A stretch of DNA of 64,000 nt from an uncultured Flavobacteriales bacterium (GTDB lineage Bacteria > Bacteroidota > Bacteroidia > Flavobacteriales > BACL11), in the NCBI GenBank assembly GCA_949372805.1, contig CASIBH010000001.1:82771-146770 (forward strand), given 5' to 3'. This document shows, in pieces, positions 35,875 through 44,965 of this stretch. Every line of letters starts with the position of its first letter. Position 1 is the stretch's first letter. A program made the position numbers and the translations under genes. Under the pieces are notes generated by a model. That model searched no databases. It was not told where the DNA came from and was given only the letters and a program-made list of their open reading frames with translations.

Positions 35875-37692
35875 ATGAAAAAAATCTTACTATCAATTGT
35901 TGCATTACTTACTATTAATGTTTCAATAGCTCAGCAAAAAGTTGCTCAATCTAATCTGATATATGATATCAAGCACGTAGAAAGTGTTGCTACAACTCCA
36001 TCAAGCTCATCTTCAGTTGCACCAGCTCCAGCACCATTTTGGACAAATGATTTTTCAAATTCTAGTGATTGGACAATGGTAGATTTGATAAATGGTGGAT
36101 TACAAAATTGGGTAATTACTACAAATGGTCCAACTGGAGGTTTCTCTCAGCCTATGGGAGTAATTGCCTCTACAACTGCACAGAATGGATTTGCTCTTTT
36201 TGATTCGGATGCTCTAAATACACAATATACCCCTCAAGAAGCTACTCTTACTTATAATGGTACTGTTGATTGCTCTCAATATCAATATGTTAATATAAAT
36301 TTCGAGTGTTACCATAGAGTTTTTCGTGATTCTTTATTTCTTGAAACAAGTTTAGATAATTTCGCAACTGTTGCTGGCAGATATCCTATTCAAGAAAATT
36401 TGGGAGTTGGAAATAGTTCACCTAATCCTGAATATATTTCTGTAAATGTTTCTGCATCATCTGGAAATCAATCAGCAGTTTATTTTAGATTTCACTATGA
36501 AGGTGAATGGGATTATGCTACAATGATTGATGATGTTAATTTTTCTGAAACACCAGATAATGAATTATCATTTAGTGATGAGACTTTTGGTGGTTGGTGG
36601 CTTGGATACCAAGTTACAGGTGATTTAGGGACGGATTTTACAATGTATCCAATGTCACAAGCAATTGCTAATCCATACAGATTAGAAGGTGTTGTAAGGA
36701 ATTCTGGAGTTCAAACACAAAATAATGTTACAATGCACGTAGATGTAGTTGATGAAAATGGTAGTACTACAGCTTTAACTTCTTCATCAGTTTCATTAAC
36801 TACAGGAGAGACTGATACATTAGCTACAACATCAACATTTTTACCTCCTAATATGGGATTATATAATATGAGTTTTTGGGCTACTTCAGATTCTTTTCCA
36901 ACAACAGATACTTTGACAAGATCTACTATCGTTACTGATACTGTTTATGGAATGGATTATGATTGGAATTTTGATGGAGCTAATGCTTCTGGATATGCAT
37001 ATTTATCTAGACCAAGTTGTGGTCAAGTTCTTGCAAATGCTTTTGATATTTACGCTAATGCTACTTTAACATCAATTTCTTTTCATGTTAGTGATCAGTC
37101 AGTAGCAGGAGGTGATGTAACTGTTCAGCTTTATGAAACTGATGGCCAAATTTTCTTAGAAGAATCTGATTCTTACACTCTACAGCAGTCTGATATTGGA
37201 AATTGGGTTACTATTCCACTTCTTTCGCCTTATCCACTTTTTGCTGGAACATCATATTTAGCAGGAGTCCTTGGAACACAACACCCTACTGATACAGTTG
37301 GAGTAAGTTCTTCTGGAAACGATCACACTTCTGGTTATATTCAAGATAATGGTTGTGATATTGGATCCTCTGGTTTCGGAGCTTGGTATACAAGTGATGC
37401 AAGATTAATTAGAATGAATTTTGGAACTGTTAGTGCAGTTAATGACATTCTTCTAAATTCAGGCTTTATAGTTTATCCTAACCCATCTAATGGAATCTTT
37501 ACAATTGATAATCAGAATAATGAAACTTATAGTGTTTCAGTAACTGATATTATTGGAAAAGTTGTTTATAATAGTATTATTACTAATTTAACAAATAAAT
37601 CTATTGATTTATCTAAAGTTGAATCAGGAGTTTACTCTATTGAATTTGAAAATGATGGAAATTCATTTGTTCAAAAAATTATTATTGAGTAA
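35875..37692 (+). CDS. T9SS type A cargo protein, paralog 1
   Basis: A 605-residue secreted protein. A signal peptide (residues 1-20, ending SIAQ) is followed by a jelly-roll-like region starting FWTNDFSNSSDW, resembling choice-of-anchor J/MAM-like domains (about 50-225), then a conserved block GGWWLGYQVTGDLG that begins the middle region. The C-terminal ~75 residues are a T9SS sorting domain (VYPNPSNGIF to VQKIIIE). It has two paralogs at 39385 and 41365. The role is unknown; a surface or released binding or matrix protein is plausible. Confidence 0.85.
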   Translation: MKKILLSIVALLTINVSIAQQKVAQSNLIYDIKHVESVATTPSSSSSVAPAPAPFWTNDFSNSSDWTMVDLINGGLQNWVITTNGPTGGFSQPMGVIASTTAQNGFALFDSDALNTQYTPQEATLTYNGTVDCSQYQYVNINFECYHRVFRDSLFLETSLDNFATVAGRYPIQENLGVGNSSPNPEYISVNVSASSGNQSAVYFRFHYEGEWDYATMIDDVNFSETPDNELSFSDETFGGWWLGYQVTGDLGTDFTMYPMSQAIANPYRLEGVVRNSGVQTQNNVTMHVDVVDENGSTTALTSSSVSLTTGETDTLATTSTFLPPNMGLYNMSFWATSDSFPTTDTLTRSTIVTDTVYGMDYDWNFDGANASGYAYLSRPSCGQVLANAFDIYANATLTSISFHVSDQSVAGGDVTVQLYETDGQIFLEESDSYTLQQSDIGNWVTIPLLSPYPLFAGTSYLAGVLGTQHPTDTVGVSSSGNDHTSGYIQDNGCDIGSSGFGAWYTSDARLIRMNFGTVSAVNDILLNSGFIVYPNPSNGIFTIDNQNNETYSVSVTDIIGKVVYNSIITNLTNKSIDLSKVESGVYSIEFENDGNSFVQKIIIE

Positions 37693-37714
37693 TAATTTAA
37701 AAGTTATTTATTTT

Positions 37715-37747
37715 AAAAAAAGCACAGCATTTGCTGTGCTTTTTTTA
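37715..37747. terminator. strong hairpin terminator, probably bidirectional
   Basis: An 8-bp stem (AGCACAGC / GCTGTGCT) closes a 4-base loop and is flanked by a run of A before and T after, so it could stop transcription in both directions. It directly follows T9SS cargo paralog 1 and precedes the arylsulfotransferase-like gene start at 37760. Confidence 0.85.
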
Positions 37748-37759
37748 TTTTTATCACAG

Positions 37760-39295
37760 ATGAAAAGATTAACATTAATATTGTTTATATCAGCTTTAAC
37801 AGCTTCTGCTCAAAATCAAACTGTGGGTGTATTTGAAAATACTGGTGAAGCATTAAATGGGTATACACTCTTTTCACCTAATACAAATACCTATTTAATT
37901 GATAACTGTGGGAAGTTAATTAATTCTTGGCCAAGCCTTTATAAGGCAGGAAGTTCAGTTTATTTATTAGGAGATGGTAGTTTATTAAGAGCTTGTAGAA
38001 TCCAGCATCCTGTTTTTAGTGCAGGAGGAAGTGGAGGTAGAATCGAAAAAACTGATTGGTATGGTAATCTGCTCTGGGCATATAATTTTTCTGACAGTAG
38101 TTATCATCAACATCATGATTTTACGGCTATGTCAAATGGAAATCTTCTTGTTTTGTGTTGGGAGTATAAAGATTTTAGTGAGAGTATTCTTGCAGGAAGA
38201 GATTCTTCAAGTATGATAGATAATGAATTATGGCCAACTTATATTGTTGAGATTGAGCCAATTGGTTATGATTCTATAAATATTGTTTGGGAATGGCATT
38301 TATGGGATCATTTAGTACAAGATTATGATTCAACCAAACAGAATTATGGTATCGTTTCTGAAAATCCTCATAAGTTAAATGTAAATTTTTACTCTGGAAA
38401 TGGTAAAAATGATTGGGTGCATGCTAATTCCATTGATTATAATGAAACATTAGATCAAATTGTAATAAGCTCTAGAACTTTGTCAGAGTTTTATGTAATT
38501 GATCACAGCACTTCAACAAGTGAGGCGGCAACTTCTATTGGAGGAATTCGAGGTAAGGGAGGAGATTTTTTATATCGATGGGGTAATCCTATTGCATATG
38601 ATTCTACTTTAACAAATCATCAACAACTAATTGGTCAGCATAATGTTCATTGGATTAAAGATGGTTTATTAGATGAAGGAAAATTTATGCTTTTTAATAA
38701 TGGAAAATCTAGGGGATATAGCTCTGTTGAAATAATTTCCGCTCCTGTTGATCAAAATGGCGACTATTTTTTAGGCAGTAATAATGTATTTGGACCAGAT
38801 TCCTCTGAGTGGATTTATACAGAAGATCCTCTCTCAGATTTTTATTCCTCCTATATTTCTGGAGCTCAAAGACTAGAAAATGGTAATACACTTATTTGTG
38901 ATGGAGCTCATGGAACTTTTTTTGAAATAAATCAAAACAAAGAAAAAGTTTGGAAATATGTCAATCCAGTTTTAAATACATACACTTTATCTCAGGAAGA
39001 CACAATTCCTATTACTCAAAATGGATGGGGAAATGCTACTTTTCGATCAACTAAATACCCGATGAATTTTCCTGGATTTGATAATAAAGATATGACTCCT
39101 TTTTCATCACTAGAACTAAATCCATATTTAGATTCATGTAGTATGATTTCCTCCGTTAATAATCTTATAAGCTCTGAAAAATATTTAATTAATATTATAG
39201 ACTTAGTTGGAAGAAACACTTCTGTTTCGGAAAATAAAATTTTATTTTATATCTATAGTGACGGTACTGTTGAGAAAAAAATCATTATTCAATAA
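37760..39295 (+). CDS. secreted arylsulfotransferase-like beta-propeller protein with T9SS-like tail
   Basis: A 511-residue protein starting at ATG 37760, just after the terminator; the open frame extends upstream into the previous gene, but residues from 37760 give a clean signal peptide (ending SAQ). The body resembles the arylsulfotransferase (ASST) family: HHDFTAMSNGNLLVL, WVHANSIDYNETLDQIVISS and QHNVHWIKDG are typical repeats. ASST enzymes move sulfate between phenolic compounds without PAPS, but many flavobacterial members have no shown activity. A short C-terminal segment (ending VEKKIIIQ) looks like a degenerate T9SS sorting signal. Confidence 0.75.
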   Translation: MKRLTLILFISALTASAQNQTVGVFENTGEALNGYTLFSPNTNTYLIDNCGKLINSWPSLYKAGSSVYLLGDGSLLRACRIQHPVFSAGGSGGRIEKTDWYGNLLWAYNFSDSSYHQHHDFTAMSNGNLLVLCWEYKDFSESILAGRDSSSMIDNELWPTYIVEIEPIGYDSINIVWEWHLWDHLVQDYDSTKQNYGIVSENPHKLNVNFYSGNGKNDWVHANSIDYNETLDQIVISSRTLSEFYVIDHSTSTSEAATSIGGIRGKGGDFLYRWGNPIAYDSTLTNHQQLIGQHNVHWIKDGLLDEGKFMLFNNGKSRGYSSVEIISAPVDQNGDYFLGSNNVFGPDSSEWIYTEDPLSDFYSSYISGAQRLENGNTLICDGAHGTFFEINQNKEKVWKYVNPVLNTYTLSQEDTIPITQNGWGNATFRSTKYPMNFPGFDNKDMTPFSSLELNPYLDSCSMISSVNNLISSEKYLINIIDLVGRNTSVSENKILFYIYSDGTVEKKIIIQ

Positions 39296-39346
39296 AACGT
39301 AATTTATAATTTCTTCTAAGATTATATTTAATGATTCTTCTTTTTC

Positions 39347-39354
39347 TATATTTG
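39347..39354 (+). promoter_or_regulatory. -7 box TATATTTG, T9SS cargo paralog 2
   Basis: TATATTTG lies 30 bases before the ATG at 39385, the same spacing as for paralog 1. Both are followed by an A-rich leader. Confidence 0.55.
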
Positions 39355-39384
39355 TAAAACAATAATTAAATCACTTTAATAAAT

Positions 39385-41277
39385 ATGAAAAAAATTTACT
39401 TAATAACATTATCGTTATTTTTTGCTCAATCAATCCTCGGGCAAATGACTCCTTATACTTCTTTGACATCTAAGAGCTCTAAAATTCATACTTCAAATTT
39501 ACAGTCTGTAAAATCTGTTGCTCCTTTTTGGTCTGAAGATTTTAGTAATGGCATTCCTTCTAGCTGGACAAACTCTCCTGTCCCATGGGCTTACAGAGGC
39601 TCTTCAACTAGTCCTAATACAACAGTTGGATCTCAAGGAGCTTATGCTGGAACAAATGGCCCTATTAATTCGCTTACGGCGCAAAATGGTTTTATGATTT
39701 TTGATTCAGACTATTATGATAACCTTGGAAATGCTGGAGGGTTTGGTACTGGACAGTATCCTTGTAACCCGCCCAGTGGTTCTGGTCATGTTGGGCTTTT
39801 AACTACAGATGCTATTGATTGTTCCATGTATCCAGCTGTTTCAATAGTTTTTAATAGTTTTTATAGAGAATATACTGGTATTGCTAGAATTGCTTTTAGT
39901 ATTGATGGAGGTACTACTTGGACAGATACTATGGAGGTGCACCCTGAAATATTAGTTAATGAATCAACAGCATCAGATTATGAGGTTATGTTAAATATGC
40001 CTAGTAATATTGCAGGAAATAGTGCAGTTCATTTACAATTTATATATGATGGTACAGTTTTATATAATACTTCATATTATGGATATTATTTTTGGATGAT
40101 TGATGATGTAAGATTAATTGAAACTCCTGATCATCTTCTTGTAAGACAAGATGATGTGTTTGGTGGTTGGTGGCTTGGCTATCAAAGTACTGGTGATTAT
40201 GGATTAGATTATACATTTAATCCAATGGCTCAGGCTTTAAATAATCCATATAGGTTTGAATCTGTATTAAGAAACATAGGAGCTTCAACTCAGACTAATA
40301 CCAAATTAAATATTATAGTAGAAGATGAAAATGCAAATAATGTTTTTTCAGCTTCCTCTAATAGTACTTCTATTAATACTGGACTGAATGATACTTTAGC
40401 TACATTATCTAATTTTACACCTTCTAATATGGGGCTATATAATATTAGCTTTTGGGCTAGTTCAGATTCTTTCCCAACAACTGATACTTTAGTTAGATCA
40501 ACAATTATTACTGATTCTGTTTATGGAATTGATTACGATTGGAATTCAGATGGTGCTAATATGCCGGGAAGTCGATGGTTAGTTGGAAGAACATGTGGTG
40601 GGCAAGTTGTTGGTAATGCTTTTGATATTTATGATAATACTCAATTAACTTCAATATCCTTTTTTGTTGATGATGAATCAGTAGCAGGAGCTGAGGTTGC
40701 TGTTCAATTATATGAGACAGACGGCCAGATTTATTTGGCTGAATCAGACCCATATTATTTGCAAAATAATGATCTTGGGTCATGGGTAACTGTACCTTTA
40801 TTAAATCCATATCCACTTTTTTCCGGTACCTCTTACATAGCTGCTGTTAAAGGTTCTCAACACCCAACAGATACTATGATGATAACATCATTAGCGCTTG
40901 CTACAAATGTTAGTTATATTCAAGATAATGGATGTGATATAGGTACTCAAGGATTTGGTTTCTGGTACACAGCTACTACAGCAATGGGAATTAGAATGAA
41001 TTTTGGAGATATAAGTCTTTCAGATAAAAATCATGAATTAAAGTCTAATGTTAATATTTATCCAAATCCTACAACAGGAGTATTTAATATCTCATTAATG
41101 AAAAATGAAGATTGTGTAATATCTATTGATAATGTTTTGGGTCAAACAATTTATAACAAGATTCATAATAATTTAAACTCTACAACTATTGATTTTTCAA
41201 AACTAGAGAAAGGTGTTTATATGGTAAACATTCAATTTGATAATTCAAGTTCACTTACTAAAGTAGTAGTTGAATAA
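39385..41277 (+). CDS. T9SS type A cargo protein, paralog 2
   Basis: A 630-residue secreted protein with the same plan as its neighbours. A signal peptide ends near ILGQ. The first domain begins PFWSEDFSNGIPSSW, the middle block GGWWLGYQSTGDYGLDYTFN sits near residue 259, and a shared TDGQIYLAESDPY/GTSYIAAVKGSQHPTDT block lies further on. The T9SS sorting domain starts at IYPNPTTGVF and ends TKVVVE. Similarity to paralogs 1 and 3 is strongest in the second half, which suggests old tandem duplication. Function unknown. Confidence 0.85.
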   Translation: MKKIYLITLSLFFAQSILGQMTPYTSLTSKSSKIHTSNLQSVKSVAPFWSEDFSNGIPSSWTNSPVPWAYRGSSTSPNTTVGSQGAYAGTNGPINSLTAQNGFMIFDSDYYDNLGNAGGFGTGQYPCNPPSGSGHVGLLTTDAIDCSMYPAVSIVFNSFYREYTGIARIAFSIDGGTTWTDTMEVHPEILVNESTASDYEVMLNMPSNIAGNSAVHLQFIYDGTVLYNTSYYGYYFWMIDDVRLIETPDHLLVRQDDVFGGWWLGYQSTGDYGLDYTFNPMAQALNNPYRFESVLRNIGASTQTNTKLNIIVEDENANNVFSASSNSTSINTGLNDTLATLSNFTPSNMGLYNISFWASSDSFPTTDTLVRSTIITDSVYGIDYDWNSDGANMPGSRWLVGRTCGGQVVGNAFDIYDNTQLTSISFFVDDESVAGAEVAVQLYETDGQIYLAESDPYYLQNNDLGSWVTVPLLNPYPLFSGTSYIAAVKGSQHPTDTMMITSLALATNVSYIQDNGCDIGTQGFGFWYTATTAMGIRMNFGDISLSDKNHELKSNVNIYPNPTTGVFNISLMKNEDCVISIDNVLGQTIYNKIHNNLNSTTIDFSKLEKGVYMVNIQFDNSSSLTKVVVE

Positions 41278-41303
41278 GCTTTATTAAATTTTAATATTAT
41301 AAA

Positions 41304-41330
41304 AGCCCTAATTCTTATTAGGGCTTTTTT
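41304..41330 (+). terminator. rho-independent terminator after T9SS paralog 2
   Basis: A 9-bp stem (AGCCCTAAT / ATTAGGGCT) with a TCTT loop at 41313-41316 is followed by a run of T. The T-run flows directly into the promoter box of paralog 3. Confidence 0.85.
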
Positions 41331-41331
41331 T

Positions 41332-41339
41332 TATATTTG
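41332..41339 (+). promoter_or_regulatory. -7 box TATATTTG, T9SS cargo paralog 3
   Basis: TATATTTG lies 25 bases before the ATG at 41365 and begins immediately after the T-run of the preceding terminator, leaving no room for a conventional upstream region outside the hairpin. Confidence 0.55.
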
Positions 41340-41364
41340 TATATAATCATATATATAAATAACG

Positions 41365-43212
41365 ATGAAAAACTTTTTAATAGCTTTTGTATTTCTCTTT
41401 AGTTCAAACCTGTTTAGTCAAATTAATATAAATCCAAGTAATGAATGTGAAGAGATTATTTTTCAAAATGCAAACCCATCTAATCAATTAGTTTCTTTAT
41501 CTACTCCAATTTGGGAAGAAGATTTTTCTTCTGGTTTTCCAGCTAATTGGTCAAAATTTACTTCTAATACTGTCTCAGGACTATCAACATGTAATTGGCA
41601 ATGGACTACAGATGGAACATATGGATATTACAATGGTAATCAAGGAGTTTCTGGTTCTAATGATCTTACTTCTTCATCTGCTTCTAACGGATTCTTAATC
41701 TCTGATATTGATTCAGCAAATCATTATGCTTATGGTCAGCCTTCTGGTAGTACTTATGAATATATTGAGTCTTATTTTACTACTGACGCAATTGATTTAT
41801 CTTCTTATTCAGCGGTTAGTTTGGAGTTTGAACATCTCTTCAGGTATAATAATTTAGGAAATGGAAGTTTCACTCCTCCTACAGTTTATATAAGTTCAGA
41901 CTCAATAAATTGGACAACTTATTTAGTAAATAATAATATTGCAAATAACACACAATCCTCAAATCCTGAAATTACTAGCTTAAATATATCTTCTGTTGCT
42001 GGAAATCAATCTACGGTTTATATTAAGTTTGGCTGGGTTGCAAGATGTTACTATTGGATGATTGATGATATTAAAATTGTTGAAACAGATCCTAATAGAT
42101 TAGAAATTTCAGAAATGACTTATGGAGGATGGTGGATAGGTTATCAAACCACAGGTGATATTGGAATTGATTACACATTTAATCCCATGGCTCAAGTAAG
42201 TTCAAACCCTTATAGAGTGGAAGCAATTGTTAAAAATAATGGTGGCTCCGCCCAAACTACAACAAAGCTTAATATTAATATTGAAGAAGGAGGGGCATCG
42301 GTATTTACTGCTTTTTCTAATCCAATTATTTCTACTGTTAATTCTAATGATACTCTTGCAGCCAAGACAGATTTCTATCCTTCAAATTATGGCTATCATG
42401 ATTTAAGAGTATGGGCTACTTCTGATTCATTTCCTTCAACAGATACTTTAGTTAAAGGGTCAATAGTAACAGATACTGTTTATGGTGTTGATTATGATTG
42501 GAATACGGATGGGGCAAATGCTGGTAATGGATTCTATCTAGGGAGATCATGTGGAGGGCAAGTGCTTGCTAACGCTTTTGATATCTATGAAAATACAACA
42601 CTAACATCTATTTCATTTCATGTTAATGATAAATCTGTTGTAGGAGCGGAGTTAAATGTTGAATTATATGAAACAAATGGTCAGGTTTGGTTAGAAGAAT
42701 CTGATTCTTATACATTAAAATCAACAGATATAGATTCTTGGGTTACCTTGCCATTATTAACGCCTTATCCATTATTTGCAGGAACCTCATATATGGCGGC
42801 TGTTAAAGGTCAGCAGCACCCTACAGATACTTCATTAATTAGTAGTACAACTAACCCTAACACATCAAGATATTTACAAGATAATTGTGGTACTGGAACA
42901 TGGTATACTGTCTCAAAAGCATTATTAATACGAATGAATTTTGGGATATCAACTTCTGTCATAGATATTGAAAATAAAAAGACATTTGATGTTTATCCTA
43001 ATCCATCTTTGGGATTTGTTAATGTCTTTTCATCGGATTTAACTGATTTTGAAGTAAATATTATTAATTGCTTAGGACAAATAGTTTTTACTAAAAGAAA
43101 TATAATGGATAGTAATCTTGAGTTAAATTTAAATAGCTTGAAATCAGGTGTCTATACTTTATCTGTCTCTGATATAAATAATATGTTCTCTAGAAGAATT
43201 ATAATTAAGTAG
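41365..43212 (+). CDS. T9SS type A cargo protein, paralog 3
   Basis: A 615-residue secreted protein with a signal peptide (ending LFSQ). The first domain begins PIWEEDFSSGFPANWS, typical of a choice-of-anchor J-like domain. GGWWIGYQTTGDIGIDYTFN marks the shared middle block, and GTSYMAAVKGQQHPTDT a second shared block. The C-terminal sorting domain runs from VYPNPSLGFV to RRIIIK. Third member of the local paralog set. The exact ligand or role is not evident. Confidence 0.85.
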   Translation: MKNFLIAFVFLFSSNLFSQININPSNECEEIIFQNANPSNQLVSLSTPIWEEDFSSGFPANWSKFTSNTVSGLSTCNWQWTTDGTYGYYNGNQGVSGSNDLTSSSASNGFLISDIDSANHYAYGQPSGSTYEYIESYFTTDAIDLSSYSAVSLEFEHLFRYNNLGNGSFTPPTVYISSDSINWTTYLVNNNIANNTQSSNPEITSLNISSVAGNQSTVYIKFGWVARCYYWMIDDIKIVETDPNRLEISEMTYGGWWIGYQTTGDIGIDYTFNPMAQVSSNPYRVEAIVKNNGGSAQTTTKLNINIEEGGASVFTAFSNPIISTVNSNDTLAAKTDFYPSNYGYHDLRVWATSDSFPSTDTLVKGSIVTDTVYGVDYDWNTDGANAGNGFYLGRSCGGQVLANAFDIYENTTLTSISFHVNDKSVVGAELNVELYETNGQVWLEESDSYTLKSTDIDSWVTLPLLTPYPLFAGTSYMAAVKGQQHPTDTSLISSTTNPNTSRYLQDNCGTGTWYTVSKALLIRMNFGISTSVIDIENKKTFDVYPNPSLGFVNVFSSDLTDFEVNIINCLGQIVFTKRNIMDSNLELNLNSLKSGVYTLSVSDINNMFSRRIIIK

Positions 43213-43231
43213 CTAGGTTATGACAGTTTTT

Positions 43232-43948
43232 TTATCTTTTTTTAAAGATAAAATAGAGTGCTGAGACTAATATTATTAGAACTATTTCCCAATAAAAAAC
43301 ATGTTCAGGAAGACCAAGTATTGTTTTATCACTAATAACAATTAGAGGATTATTAACTTCAGGAGGACTTGCAACATAAAAATAGTTTGAGCCAATTGAT
43401 GAATTGATTTTCATTATTATGATTAAAAGTACATTAACTGCTCCAAAAATTTTGAGGCCTGAGTATTTACTTAAATTCATTTTTAATCTTACCATCATAA
43501 CAATAGGAATAATAATAATGACTGCATGCTTAAAATAAAACATATACATAAAAAAAGTAATTTTCATTATATAAAGTTATTTGAGGAGTTAGAAATAGAG
43601 AAGAATTCCTCCCAGGATACCAGCGTAAAATAAAAATTCAAATAAAAATTGGTTTTTCTTTACAAAGAAAATAATGCAACAAATTATTGCAGAAATACTA
43701 CACAGGTGAAAAGGTAGATGTTTTTGTAATTCCCATGAGCCAGTTGAAGCTAATAGGATATGGTTTGATAAAGTCATAGCAATGACTGTAAGACTACTTA
43801 TTTTTAAGAATGTAAAGATGTTTTTTTCACTAATTTTAAGTGATATAAAAAGATAAAAAATCATTAATAAAAAAGTAATTAATGTATTTCTAATCCAAGT
43901 GTCTGAAAGGAAGTCAATTGTGTAAACAGTTGTTAGAACATTACCCAT
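43232..43948 (-). pseudogene. TIGR02206/YwaF-like membrane protein split by two in-frame TAA codons
   Basis: Two consecutive minus-strand reading frames (43589-43948, 119 residues; 43232-43567, 111 residues) are in the same frame, separated by codons TAA CTC CTC AAA TAA CTT TAT ATA. The first half has LPFHLCSIS, the second has SIGSNYFYVASPP; both fit successive parts of one ~230-residue integral membrane family (TIGR02206, YwaF-like). Length between the halves is preserved, so nonsense mutations rather than deletion explain the break. The second half could restart at ATG 43567 and yield a two-piece protein. It more likely is a decaying gene of unknown function. Confidence 0.75.
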
Positions 43949-44033
43949 AAATTAATTTTTAGCTAAAATCTGATATTTTTTTTAACAAACTATGCCGCGC
44001 ATAGATTATATTCAATGTATTATTTATGTAAAA

Positions 44034-44066
44034 AAACAAACCCCTAAGTGTTTTAGGGGTTTGTTT
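44034..44066 (-). terminator. hairpin terminator of the tRNA-Phe gene
   Basis: A 14-bp inverted repeat (arms 44034-44047 and 44053-44066, with a GC-rich CCCC/GGGG centre) sits 3 bases beyond the tRNA 3' end. On the minus strand it is followed by T residues, so it should end the tRNA transcript. Confidence 0.85.
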
Positions 44067-44069
44067 ATG

Positions 44070-44142
44070 TGGTACCTCCAGGAATCGAACCAGGGACACA
44101 TGGATTTTCAGTCCATTGCTCTACCAACTGAGCTAAGGTACC
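44070..44142 (-). tRNA. tRNA-Phe (anticodon GAA)
   Basis: A 73-nucleotide cloverleaf on the minus strand. Acceptor arms GGTACCT / AGGTACC pair fully; the D arm has AGCTCAGTTGGTAGAGC, the anticodon loop is CTGAAAA giving GAA, and the T arm has GGTTCGATTCC. The 3' CCA is not encoded and must be added. It stands alone, flanked by a hairpin terminator and the broken membrane gene on one side and coaX on the other. Confidence 0.95.
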
Positions 44143-44157
44143 AACAAATAAGGGTTG

Positions 44158-44165
44158 CAAATTTA
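44158..44165 (-). promoter_or_regulatory. -7 box TAAATTTG for tRNA-Phe
   Basis: On the minus strand TAAATTTG fits TAnnTTTG and ends 15 bases before the tRNA 5' end, a plausible position for a short tRNA leader. Confidence 0.45.
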
Positions 44166-44224
44166 AACGTTTTTTTAATATGAAGAAATAAATTAGTAAC
44201 TCATATCTTACAAGTTGATTTTTG

Positions 44225-44232
44225 TAGTTTTG
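44225..44232 (+). promoter_or_regulatory. -7 box TAGTTTTG for coaX
   Basis: TAGTTTTG fits TAnnTTTG and lies 16 bases before the coaX TTG start. It probably drives the coaX-OMP-TPR-lptC-CNNM series. Confidence 0.45.
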
Positions 44233-44248
44233 ATAAAAATAAGTTTTT

Positions 44249-44965
44249 TTGAAATTAATTATTGATATTGGTAATTCTAAAGTAAAGCTTGCACTATTCT
44301 TAAAAAAAGAGTTAGTAAAAACTATTACCATTAATAAAATTACACAAAAATTGATTTCAAAATTTTGTTTAGATGTGAAAATTATTTCATCAATTTTATC
44401 TACAGTAAGAGATCTCTCAGTTTTAGAAAAAAAAATAGTAAAAGATTTGGGATGTAGGATATTGAATTTAAATATGAATTTCCCCATTACTTCAAGGTAT
44501 AAATCAATGGATTCTCTTGGGATGGATAGATTATCAGCAGTAATTGGTGCTTCATTTAATTTTCCTAAAAAAAATATTTTAGTTTTTGATGCAGGTACTT
44601 GTTTAACAATGGACTGTATAGATAATAACAAAAATTATCTTGGAGGGAGAATTTCTCCAGGATTGTCAATGAGATTCAAATCTTTAAATCATTTTACTGA
44701 TAAATTACCATTATTATCTTCTTCTAAGGATAGTTTGTTGATAGGTAATGATACAAAATCATCTATTATTTCCGGAGTTCAAAATGGTATTATTGCTGAG
44801 GTTAATAGCTTTATATCTGATTACACAAAACAAAATAAAGATATTGTCGTTATTTTTACCGGTGGTGATTATTCTTTCTTTGAAAAGGAATTAAAAATTA
44901 GCATATTTGCAGATCCTTTTTTGGTGCTAAAAGGATTAAATGAAATTTTAGATTTTAATGAATAA
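44249..44965 (+). CDS. coaX: type III pantothenate kinase
   Basis: A 238-residue ASKHA-type kinase for the first step of coenzyme A synthesis. The N-terminal IIDIGNSKVKLALF is the phosphate-1 motif; MDSLGMDRLSAVIGA (DRLSA region), FDAGTCLTMD and GGRISPGLSMR are the other CoaX signatures. The start is TTG at 44249, because the family motif begins within four codons and no ATG precedes it. It overlaps the next gene by 8 bases and leads a gene order often seen in Flavobacteria. Confidence 0.94.
   Translation: MKLIIDIGNSKVKLALFLKKELVKTITINKITQKLISKFCLDVKIISSILSTVRDLSVLEKKIVKDLGCRILNLNMNFPITSRYKSMDSLGMDRLSAVIGASFNFPKKNILVFDAGTCLTMDCIDNNKNYLGGRISPGLSMRFKSLNHFTDKLPLLSSSKDSLLIGNDTKSSIISGVQNGIIAEVNSFISDYTKQNKDIVVIFTGGDYSFFEKELKISIFADPFLVLKGLNEILDFNE

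Noticed and set aside
37604-37759. Upstream extension of the ASST-like gene overlapping T9SS paralog 1
   Set aside because: It would pass through a strong terminator hairpin and bury the signal peptide; ATG 37760 is the better start.
43230-43253. AT-only-like hairpin (TTTTATCTTT/AAAGATAAAA) after T9SS paralog 3
   Set aside because: The stem has a single GC pair and lies inside the end of the broken membrane gene, so a terminator call is not supported.
43232-44142. Possible integration site at the tRNA-Phe next to a broken gene
   Set aside because: No integrase, direct repeat of the tRNA end or other mobile gene was seen.
43992-44183. Plus-strand frame of 63 residues over the tRNA region
   Set aside because: It reads antisense through the tRNA and its terminator and is not a plausible gene.
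44065-44631. Minus-strand frame of 188 residues across tRNA-Phe and coaX
   Set aside because: It runs through the tRNA and opposes the conserved coaX gene, with no recognisable domain.
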